A stretch of DNA of 6,793 bases from Candidatus Rhabdochlamydia sp. (lineage in GTDB: Bacteria > Chlamydiota > Chlamydiia > Chlamydiales > Rhabdochlamydiaceae), in the NCBI GenBank assembly GCA_030043815.1, contig JASHWX010000132.1:1-6793 (forward strand). The letters run 5' to 3'. The notes below the pieces were generated by a model. The model did no database searches and was not told where the DNA came from. It was given only the letters and a program-made list of their open reading frames with translations. Within the stretch, counting starts at the first letter, position 1. Each line of letters starts with the position of its first letter. Below, piece after piece: positions 1 to 4,520 of the stretch. The translations under genes were made by a program, and so were the position numbers.

Positions 1-45
1 CGAACCGGCTTTCAGGACGACGACGCGCGAAGCGCGCATCGCCTG
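1..45. repeat. Palindromic intergenic repeat, copy A
   Basis: First of two imperfect copies of a 45-bp unit that starts CGAACCGGCTTTCAGGACGA and ends GCGCATCGCCTG. It can fold strongly. CTTTCAGG at 9-16 pairs with CCTGAAAG at 42-49, just past the unit, and an inner stem of about 9 bp is formed by the alternating GC arms around a 3-nt loop. Read on the minus strand, the inner stem has one G-U wobble and a 4-nt bulge. It touches the left edge, so more copies may lie outside. It resembles REP/BIME-type extragenic palindromic elements, but the family is not one I recognise. Confidence 0.75.
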
Positions 46-57
46 AAAGGATTCCAG

Positions 58-92
58 TTCTGGCCAAATTTTCTGCGAAAATTTGTCCAGAA
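58..92. repeat. Long hairpin between the repeat copies
   Basis: Inverted repeat with 16-nt arms at 58-73 (TTCTGGCCAAATTTTC) and 77-92 (GAAAATTTGTCCAGAA) around a 3-nt loop TGC. Fifteen of 16 positions pair. No protein-coding reading is apparent across it. It is not followed by a T-tract on either strand, so terminator function is not evident. Confidence 0.8.
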
Positions 93-93
93 A

Positions 94-115
94 GCAAGCA
101 AACTGCTTTGCTTGC
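94..115. repeat. Perfect 9-bp hairpin between the repeat copies
   Basis: GCAAGCAAA at 94-102 and TTTGCTTGC at 107-115 are exact reverse complements around the 4-nt loop CTGC. The hairpin starts one base after the preceding one, so 58-115 would fold as two tandem stem-loops. A shorter stem (GCAGC at 134-138, GCTGC at 144-148) follows before repeat copy B. The whole of 1-192 is therefore a chain of about five stem-loops. Confidence 0.75.
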
Positions 116-147
116 GTCTCGAATCGAAGTGAAGCAGCCTTGCGCTG

Positions 148-192
148 CGAACCGGCTTTCAGGACGAAGACGCGCGCAACGCGCATCGCCTG
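148..192. repeat. Palindromic intergenic repeat, copy B
   Basis: Second copy of the 45-bp unit, 147 bp after copy A. Only 3 bases in the core differ: GACGAAGACG for GACGACGACG, and GCGCGCAACGCG for GCGCGAAGCGCG. The differences fall largely in or beside the hairpin loop, so the inner stem (about 8 bp, loop TTG on the minus strand) is kept. The outer arm is shorter, pairing CAGG with CCTG only. Weak similarity continues past the unit: GATTTCAGTCGTCG here against GATTCCAGTTCTGG after copy A. It lies 22 bp beyond the stop of the leftward 587-codon gene, so its hairpin would sit in that gene's 3' untranslated RNA and could protect or end the transcript. No T-run follows, so it is not a canonical intrinsic terminator. 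Confidence 0.75.
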
Positions 193-214
193 TCTCGATT
201 TCAGTCGTCGTGAA

Positions 215-1978
215 TCACCAAGAATTGCTTGCTCCAAATTCAATTAAATGTTGTTGAACAGCTTCTTGTACGCGCCTACCCAGTTCAGGAATATTCCTAA
301 CACGAAGAGCTTTTTCAGAGGCCTCTGGGTTTTTAAGGTAAGTGACTAAACCGGTGCGGAAGCTTTCATCAAGGGTTTCAGCCTCAATTCTAACAAGCTG
401 CGGGATATAATGATGCCAGGCGGTTCGTTTAAGGGCGGCTTCAAGTGCGGCATAAAATGAATAGGTTGAAGTAATACGATCACAGAATTGGAGCGTTGCA
501 TCGCTTAATTCCGGAGCATTTAGTAGCTCTTCCATTTCAGCCATTTTTGGTTCGTCCAGAGGTTGATTAAGAGAGTGGTCAGGGAGTCTGCGATCTCCAC
601 CGAATAGGGCGAGTAATTTGCTGAGATTTGGTGAAATCGTTTGCGCTAAATCAACCTGCTGCTGAAGGAATCTCCATTTGCAACCCAAATTTGCAACATC
701 TTCATACAGATAAAGTTTACATCGAGCGCACCAAGATTCAACAGCACTATTATCTCCTGTGGCAAGTAGACGTTCTGATGCAAGTTGCATGCGTCTCATG
801 TCATTTGGGTTGAAGCAAGGGCGGACAATAATCGTCAAACGACGTTCTAATTGAGGGTCTTCGGCGTCTTGCAATAGAGTTGTCTCTGGGTCCTGCCCTT
901 TAAATAGCACGGTGCCGTATCCTTTTTGCTTAAGAAAAGCAAGGCGCTGTGGTGTGAAAATTTGATCTTGAAATTCTTGTGTTGTGAGGTGAGCAAACTC
1001 TCCTCTTTGATTTAATACAATCACAGTGTGTTTGTTTTTTTCGTGGATAGCCACACAATCGATAAATTTTCCCCAGGAGACTGGATGATGAGCATAGCCT
1101 GAATTAAATGAATGTTGATCATAATCGGGTTCCGATACCCCATCGAACACATTCATCGCTTCTAAAATATCTTTGCGTAGCTGGGCATCTTGAATTTGAG
1201 GTAAATAAGATGGGCAGCAGTAACCACGTGATAAAGGGGCCTCTATCCGGCTTTGGTCTAAAAATACACCGGTTCCTGGCTGAACTCCCATTGGGAGAAG
1301 ACCTTTGCTATTATCTGATTTAAAAGGGAAAATGGATGGATGTAGCTTTAGATAGATTTTTTCAATACTGTCCTCTGCGCTAGCCTGGCTGACAATTACT
1401 TCTGGCAATCTTCGATCAAAAGTTTTTAAAGCTTCGGCATTCTCCATAAAACCAAAAGCAGGACCAGCAATATTTCGTCGAATTCGGCTTTCAATGTAAT
1501 CAATTCCCCATCCAAGTTTAACGGGTCCTGTAAGAAGAAGATCGCCGGGAGCTTCTTCTAGAGGTTCTGATTGCCAATCTCGAACGTGTACCTTTGAGGG
1601 GTCCTTGCAGTTTAAAACCGATACTGGATCATATTGATCAGGGCAGGCTCCTTGCAATACCCAGTCAAAAGTTAAGGTGGGGCAAAGTTTTTGCATTAGA
1701 GCGATTGCTTTTGCTGCAGCAGCTATATCTCCTCGCCCTCCCTTAACTTCCGTTAAAACAACAATTTTTTGCATTTGAACAGGCCACGGTAATGCGCGAT
1801 ATTGGCTGTCAATTTGTCTATGAAGAGGGAACAGAGCTTCATCCAATTTGTCGATCCGCGGAGGCAAAGCGATATCAACCACGTCAGAAGGTGGTGTGAG
1901 TGGAGCTATAGCTCTGGCTTGGTGTGGAAGACCAGGTTCTTGCAGTTCGATATTTAAGAGTAAATAGTTTGTTGACAT
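215..1978 (-). CDS. Orphan 587-aa protein, possible GT-B glycosyltransferase-like
   Basis: I do not recognise this protein with confidence. There is no signal peptide and no membrane segment, so it should be soluble. Two stretches recall two-domain GT-B sugar-nucleotide enzymes. One is a beta-strand plus glycine loop at residues 72-92 (IVVLTEVKGGRGDIAAAAK). The other is a C-terminal motif at about 395-425, where RRMQLASERLLATGDNSAVESW precedes KLYLYED; this resembles the donor-site 'GD.S..EA ... YE' pattern of EarP- and epimerase-type GT-B folds. Between them lies an unassigned middle region (about 225-310) with PGTGVFLDQSRIEAPLSR and a SGYAHHPVSWGKF block. The C-terminal ~130 residues look helical. 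The ATG at 1978 follows an AT-rich leader with no Shine-Dalgarno, and a TATAAT sits only 6 nt upstream. It ends with TGA just before the palindromic repeats. It stands alone, with no partner gene close by. Possible secreted effector of an intracellular bacterium: inference only. Confidence 0.85.
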   Translation of the reverse strand: MSTNYLLLNIELQEPGLPHQARAIAPLTPPSDVVDIALPPRIDKLDEALFPLHRQIDSQYRALPWPVQMQKIVVLTEVKGGRGDIAAAAKAIALMQKLCPTLTFDWVLQGACPDQYDPVSVLNCKDPSKVHVRDWQSEPLEEAPGDLLLTGPVKLGWGIDYIESRIRRNIAGPAFGFMENAEALKTFDRRLPEVIVSQASAEDSIEKIYLKLHPSIFPFKSDNSKGLLPMGVQPGTGVFLDQSRIEAPLSRGYCCPSYLPQIQDAQLRKDILEAMNVFDGVSEPDYDQHSFNSGYAHHPVSWGKFIDCVAIHEKNKHTVIVLNQRGEFAHLTTQEFQDQIFTPQRLAFLKQKGYGTVLFKGQDPETTLLQDAEDPQLERRLTIIVRPCFNPNDMRRMQLASERLLATGDNSAVESWCARCKLYLYEDVANLGCKWRFLQQQVDLAQTISPNLSKLLALFGGDRRLPDHSLNQPLDEPKMAEMEELLNAPELSDATLQFCDRITSTYSFYAALEAALKRTAWHHYIPQLVRIEAETLDESFRTGLVTYLKNPEASEKALRVRNIPELGRRVQEAVQQHLIEFGASNSW

Positions 1979-1984
1979 AGTAAT

Positions 1985-1990
1985 ATTATA
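1985..1990 (-). promoter_or_regulatory. Possible -10 box placing a leaderless start
   Basis: On the minus strand TATAAT is followed by ATTACT and then the ATG of the 587-codon gene. If it is a real -10, transcription would begin at about the A of the start codon, which fits the lack of any Shine-Dalgarno. No good TTGACA-like box lies 16-18 nt upstream, and the whole area is AT-rich, so a chance match is quite possible. A second TATAAT at 2053-2058 is an alternative that would give a ~70-nt leader. Confidence 0.3.
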
Positions 1991-2063
1991 TCATTTTATA
2001 TTATTAATTTCATTACTTTTGATTTTATTTTTTACTCTCTCACATCTTGCTTATTATAAGTTA

Positions 2064-2091
2064 GTTGTGAGTTATTTTTGAGACTCACTAC
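2064..2091. repeat. Hairpin in the 222-bp gap after the LysR gene
   Basis: Arms GTTGTGAGT (2064-2072) and ACTCACTAC (2083-2091) pair at 8 of 9 positions around a 10-nt loop. A second stem 12 nt to the right pairs GCAAGA (2104-2109) with TCTTGC (2117-2122), and on the minus strand it is followed by AGTTTTAAG, a poor T-tract. Either could weakly end the leftward LysR transcript, but neither is a convincing terminator. The rest of 1979-2200 is AT-rich and holds the candidate promoter sites of the 587-codon gene and one tiny ORF. Confidence 0.45.
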
Positions 2092-2174
2092 AATCTTAAA
2101 ACTGCAAGAACTGGTGTCTTGCCCCGTTTGATCCAATCTAAATTAGAAGTTCCTGTTTTTTTCTTTTTACACAT
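2088..2174 (-). CDS. Possible 28-aa small protein downstream of the LysR gene
   Basis: ATG at 2174 to TAG at 2088 encodes a basic 28-residue peptide starting MCKKKKTG, with a hydrophobic end TPVLAVLRL. AGGGA lies upstream but only 3-4 nt from the ATG, which is tight for a ribosome site. It starts 26 nt past the LysR stop on the same strand, so it could be read on that message. I recognise no family. It may be a remnant of a larger gene such as a transposase, or chance in AT-rich DNA. The stop codon sits inside a hairpin arm. Confidence 0.2.
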   Translation of the reverse strand: MCKKKKTGTSNLDWIKRGKTPVLAVLRL

Positions 2175-2200
2175 TTTCCCTATGACTATTTATGACTTCG

Positions 2201-3085
2201 TTAACGGTTTTTTAATTTGTTCATTGCGTGCTGAATCACATCTGCATTAAATTTCTGATAGAATTTAGACTCAACTGCCCAGTAATGCCAATATAGAGGT
2301 ATTTCCCAAACCTTGTCGCTATAAAGCTGAAGTAGTTGTTTCTTCTTAAGCTCATTGATAATATCGATTTTAGGAATCAAGGCATAACCATATCCCAGAA
2401 GAGCAAACTTTTTAAAGCCTGCTACTGAAGGAATGACGTGATAATTTAATCCTTTTCCATCCAAATTAAAAAACTTTTCAAGATATCTTTCGTGTAATCT
2501 ATCATTTTGGTCGAATTTAATTGCTGGTGCATTACGCAAGCATTCTTTAGGACTTCCCTTAGAAAAGAATTTTTTCACAAATGAGGGGGATGCAACTAGC
2601 ACATATTCCATATTTCCTAAAAAGTGAACCCGTCCTCCTAGAATTTCTTTCTCAGTTGTAGATAAGCAGGCAGATACAAGCCCGTTTTTCAGATAGTCCA
2701 AGGTCAATTCTTGATCGTCAGCTATAACATCTAAAAAAACATCTCTAAAAACTTCAGTTTCCTCGATCATATCCCAAAACCAAGTCTCTAGACTGTCTCG
2801 GTTTAAAGCGATAGGGATACGAGGAGTTGATGTTGTTCTTTTGATTTGTTTTTCTAAATCTTCTTCCAGTAGACAGATCTGTTTAAAATGTCCAATGAGC
2901 TGCTTCCCAAGATCTGTAGGGCGATAGGGTAAGACCCTAATTAAGGCTGGTTGCCCGTAATGAGTTTCCAATCCTTTAATTCTCTGTGAAATGGCTGATT
3001 GGGTGATGTGTAGCTTTTGGGCTGCAGCCTCAAAGCTTTGCAGTTCTAGGACTGTATACAGTGCCTCTATTCCTCGATAGTCCAT
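2201..3085 (-). CDS. LysR-type regulator, ArgP/IciA group
   Basis: DNA-binding transcriptional regulator of 294 residues, close to the ~297 of Escherichia coli ArgP. The N-terminal winged helix-turn-helix covers about residues 3-60, with the recognition region SFEAAAQKLHITQSAISQRI at 17-36 and the wing followed by PYRPTDLGKQL (53-63). The effector domain begins near residue 90 and keeps ArgP-like landmarks: LNRDSLETW (94-102), a LYW/YWH...ES stretch near the C-terminus and IPKIDIINEL. ArgP proteins sense lysine or arginine and usually control a LysE/ArgO exporter. No exporter is seen here; the divergent neighbour is instead a B3/B4-domain gene, which is the likeliest local target. The start codon has no clear Shine-Dalgarno, but the HTH spacing matches the family and supports it. 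Base composition is AT-rich compared with the right half of the window. The assignment to the ArgP group is from remembered family similarity; the ligand is unknown. Confidence 0.92.
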   Translation of the reverse strand: MDYRGIEALYTVLELQSFEAAAQKLHITQSAISQRIKGLETHYGQPALIRVLPYRPTDLGKQLIGHFKQICLLEEDLEKQIKRTTSTPRIPIALNRDSLETWFWDMIEETEVFRDVFLDVIADDQELTLDYLKNGLVSACLSTTEKEILGGRVHFLGNMEYVLVASPSFVKKFFSKGSPKECLRNAPAIKFDQNDRLHERYLEKFFNLDGKGLNYHVIPSVAGFKKFALLGYGYALIPKIDIINELKKKQLLQLYSDKVWEIPLYWHYWAVESKFYQKFNADVIQHAMNKLKNR

Positions 3086-3146
3086 TAGCTATGCTTATTA
3101 ATCATAAAATTTATTAATTTTACTTATAACAGATTCGAGGATTAAA

Positions 3147-3185
3147 ATGGGAGTAGATTTTAAAAGCAATATGCAAGGAGAGTGA
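3147..3185 (+). CDS. Possible 12-aa leader peptide ahead of the B3/B4 gene
   Basis: ATG at 3147 opens a 12-codon ORF (MGVDFKSNMQGE) that ends in TGA at 3183-3185. It has its own ribosome site, GAGG at 3137-3140, 6 nt before the ATG. It is in the same frame as the B3/B4 gene, separated from it only by TGA CTT ATG, and its last codons (CAA GGA GAG) contain that gene's Shine-Dalgarno. Ribosomes finishing it would cover or hand over to the B3/B4 start. It could be a true leader, an N-terminal extension cut by a stop, or chance. Confidence 0.3.
   Translation: MGVDFKSNMQGE
3175..3180 (+). promoter_or_regulatory. Ribosome binding site of the B3/B4 gene
   Basis: AAGGAG lies 8 nt before the ATG at 3189 and fixes this start. 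It is one of the two good Shine-Dalgarno sequences in the window. Confidence 0.75.
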
Positions 3186-3188
3186 CTT

Positions 3189-3899
3189 ATGCTGATTAAG
3201 ATAGAAGATGAAGTATTAGAAAAATACCCGGAGATGGAAATCGGGTATCTGGTGGCTAAAGTGTCTGTAAAAAAGAGCGATCCTTTTGTAGAGAGTCTAA
3301 AAGAGCGCTTAGGAAAGCATCTTCAGGAACAAGGCATCAATGCCACTAATTTTGCGGCCCATCCGAGCATTTCTCTATGGAGGAAAATCTATGAAGAAGA
3401 TTTTCAGGTGAAGGCTAAAACATATCGCTCTTCAATAGAAGCGTTGCTCCGACGAGTGGTTACCGGGAAAGAAATTTGGAACATCTGTAATGTTGTCGAT
3501 CTTTACAACTGCTGTTCGATTTTATCTTTATTACCTATGGGAGGATATGATCTGGAAAAAGTTTCGGGGGGCATAACGATCCGGTATGCTAAAGAGGGAG
3601 AATCTTTTTTTGGTTTAGGGGAAAGAGGAAAAATAGGTGCCCGATCTAATCATGTAATCTATGCGGACGAAGAGAGAATTGTGTGCTGGCTTTGGAATCA
3701 TAAAGATTGTGCCGAGACCTGTATTGACGAAAGTTCAAAGTATGTCTTGTTTTTTATCGATTCTTTTGAACACGACAAAGTGCAGGTTGCTTTAAAACAG
3801 TTGGCTGAAAATTTAACAAAAATCCAGTGTTTCCCTTTGGAAACAGGAATTATTAATCGAATTTCTCCTCAAACATGCTTAAATGTTCATTCAATATGA
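3189..3899 (+). CDS. Stand-alone B3/B4 tRNA-binding/editing-domain protein
   Basis: A 236-residue protein of the COG3382 type, i.e. a free-standing relative of the B3/B4 domain of phenylalanyl-tRNA synthetase beta subunit (PheT). In PheT this domain removes tyrosine wrongly attached to tRNA-Phe. The first ~75 residues are the usual N-terminal extension of this family. The domain then begins at YRSSIEALLRRVVTGK (79-94), followed by the characteristic NVVDLYNCCSILSLLPMGGYDL (101-122), a SGGITIRYA strand, FGLGERG, and a late WLWNHKDC plus VLFFIDS segment. Length matches full members, so it looks intact. The true substrate of stand-alone members is not established; clearance of mischarged tRNA or of an unusual amino acid is a reasonable guess. 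It is transcribed divergently from an ArgP-like regulator, hinting at control by an amino acid, and ends 33 bp before the convergent small-gene cluster. It is AT-rich like the LysR gene. Confidence 0.9.
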   Translation: MLIKIEDEVLEKYPEMEIGYLVAKVSVKKSDPFVESLKERLGKHLQEQGINATNFAAHPSISLWRKIYEEDFQVKAKTYRSSIEALLRRVVTGKEIWNICNVVDLYNCCSILSLLPMGGYDLEKVSGGITIRYAKEGESFFGLGERGKIGARSNHVIYADEERIVCWLWNHKDCAETCIDESSKYVLFFIDSFEHDKVQVALKQLAENLTKIQCFPLETGIINRISPQTCLNVHSI

Positions 3900-3932
3900 G
3901 CTTGGTAGGATTATTGATGTGGGACTTTTGAA

Positions 3933-4175
3933 TCATCTTGGGTATAGATCGCGGGCGATGAGCTGAAGTTCTTGGATGAGTGCTTCGGTGGGTTCGGGAT
4001 TTGAAGCAAAGGTGCGGAGCATTTTGCTCAAATCGGTGTTTTCCGGTTCTTGGGAAGAATAATTCTGTACGGCCTGCATGAAGGAGATCATTCCTTGAAT
4101 GCCTGGGATATCGAGGGGCTGGTTGAGGATGTTGCTGAGGATTTCAGCGCTGTCTTTGAGGTTTTCACGGAGCAT
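3933..4175 (-). CDS. Small acidic helical protein of unknown function (80 aa)
   Basis: I do not recognise this protein. It is last in the minus-strand series, and its ATG lies inside the end of the 71-aa gene (11-nt overlap, different frame). A TGA sits two codons upstream in its own frame, so it cannot be an extension of that gene. No strong Shine-Dalgarno precedes it, which points to translational coupling. It has 11 acidic against 6 basic residues (net about -5), with no signal peptide and no membrane segment. Three likely amphipathic helices are separated by Pro-rich turns (NQPLDIPG at 18-25, NPEPTE at 59-64). It contains no cysteine. The helical, acidic make-up would fit a chaperone or binding partner of a basic protein, such as the 31-residue product encoded two genes upstream, but that is speculation. 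Confidence 0.75.
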   Translation of the reverse strand: MLRENLKDSAEILSNILNQPLDIPGIQGMISFMQAVQNYSSQEPENTDLSKMLRTFASNPEPTEALIQELQLIARDLYPR

Positions 4176-4380
4176 GGGTCACCGATTGGTTCAATTGCGT
4201 TGCTGTCTCAGCGATTTGCTGGAGAAAATCGGGTTGGGTTGTGAGAGTGGGATCGTTGAGGACTTGTTGCAGCTGGTCGGCAAGGGTCAATGCTTGAGCA
4301 TGTATCTGATGGGCAAGCTCTGCCAGGTTGGGTGCTGAGGGGGGAGGAAGAGGAGCTGATGGTCCAATAGGTTCTGACAT
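4165..4380 (-). CDS. Small Pro/Ala/Gln-rich protein without Lys or Arg (71 aa)
   Basis: I do not recognise this protein. The ATG shares one base with the TAA of the 31-codon gene (TAATG), and the TGA lies 11 nt inside the next gene, so it is locked between overlapping partners. A proline-rich, probably unstructured N-terminus (PSAPLPPPSAP, residues 7-17) is followed by a long stretch suited to amphipathic helix, rich in Leu, Ala and Gln (about 18-65). It holds six acidic residues and not one lysine, arginine or cysteine, which is striking for a bacterial protein. There is no membrane segment. An alternative frame across the same bases is open for a similar length, but this frame is preferred because of the precise start/stop overlaps on both sides. 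Likely co-translated with, and perhaps bound to, its neighbours. Confidence 0.7.
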   Translation of the reverse strand: MSEPIGPSAPLPPPSAPNLAELAHQIHAQALTLADQLQQVLNDPTLTTQPDFLQQIAETATQLNQSVTHAP

Positions 4381-4475
4381 TATTTTTTCTTGTGTTTGCG
4401 GTGCTTTTTGACTTTCTGTTCGCGAACGAGTTTCGTTTGAGTTGGCCAGCCGGCAATGGGCGGGATGTGTTTCAT
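4380..4475 (-). CDS. Very small, highly basic protein (31 aa)
   Basis: ATG at 4475 to TAA at 4380-4382 encodes 31 residues: an N-terminal MKHIPPIAGWPTQ, then TKLVREQ, then a lysine/arginine/histidine tail KVKKHRKHKKK. Eleven Lys/Arg against one Glu give a charge near +10. AAGG at 4483-4486 lies 7 nt upstream, the best ribosome site of the three small genes, while an earlier ATG 4 nt upstream meets a stop at once. Its TAA overlaps the next gene's ATG by one base. The tail suggests binding to nucleic acid or to an acidic partner; the two following genes encode acidic proteins. I recognise no family; a small ribosome-associated or DNA-condensing peptide are possibilities. The clear Shine-Dalgarno and exact TAATG junction are the main support that it is real. 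Confidence 0.65.
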   Translation of the reverse strand: MKHIPPIAGWPTQTKLVREQKVKKHRKHKKK

Positions 4476-4483
4476 ATCATTAC

Positions 4484-4520
4484 CTTTTTAATATTATATT
4501 GTAATTATAATTTTAAAAAG
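4484..4520. promoter_or_regulatory. AT-rich 15-bp hairpin between methyltransferase and small-gene cluster
   Basis: Arms CTTTTTAATATTATA (4484-4498) and TATAATTTTAAAAAG (4506-4520) pair at 14 of 15 positions around a 7-nt loop. It starts immediately after the methyltransferase TGA. On the minus-strand RNA the 3' arm ends in AAAAAG, overlapping the AAGG ribosome site (4483-4486) of the 31-codon gene, so folding would hide that site. It has no GC-rich stem or trailing T-run, so it is not a classic terminator. The same stretch also offers promoter-like hexamers: TTGACT at 4519-4524 and TATAAT at 4493-4498, but with a 20-nt spacer, too long for good use. Confidence 0.6.

Larger units (their letters stand above)
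3086..3188. promoter_or_regulatory. Divergent promoter/operator region of LysR and B3/B4 genes
   Basis: A 103-bp spacer between the two divergent start codons. TTATTAAT occurs twice, at 3095-3102 and 3111-3118, 16 bp apart. The self-complementary ATTAAT core makes 3097-3118 an imperfect dyad of 22 bp, the size and AT-rich character expected of a LysR-family operator. Candidate -10 boxes are TATGAT on the minus strand (3101-3106, towards the LysR gene) and TATAAC on the plus strand (3125-3130, towards B3/B4). The -35 matches are poor, as is common for activator-dependent promoters. The dyad overlaps the leftward -10, which would allow autorepression. All of this is prediction from sequence pattern. 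Confidence 0.5.

Noticed and set aside
1..192. CRISPR array
   Set aside because: Only two repeat copies, 147 bp apart, imperfect and self-complementary; the spacing and number do not fit an array.
628..1323. Plus-strand ORFs of 61 and 71 codons inside the orphan gene
   Set aside because: Short, antisense to a long intact frame and with no recognisable product.
2104..2122. Intrinsic terminator of the LysR gene
   Set aside because: The stem is only 6 bp and the following T-tract on the minus strand is short and interrupted, so it was kept only as a weak hairpin.
4165..4175. Frameshift splitting one gene into the 71- and 80-codon ORFs
   Set aside because: The 80-codon frame has a TGA two codons before its ATG, and the 11-nt overlap is typical of coupled genes, so two separate genes are more likely.
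4050..4338. Plus-strand ORFs of 64 and 79 codons opposite the small genes
   Set aside because: Antisense to the tightly overlapping minus-strand series and without ribosome sites.
4208..4456. 82-codon minus-strand ORF across the small-gene cluster
   Set aside because: It overlaps the 31- and 71-codon genes in another frame, has no ribosome site, and its Ser/Arg/Pro-rich product looks like a frame shadow. The alternative frames have the exact TAATG junction and a Shine-Dalgarno.
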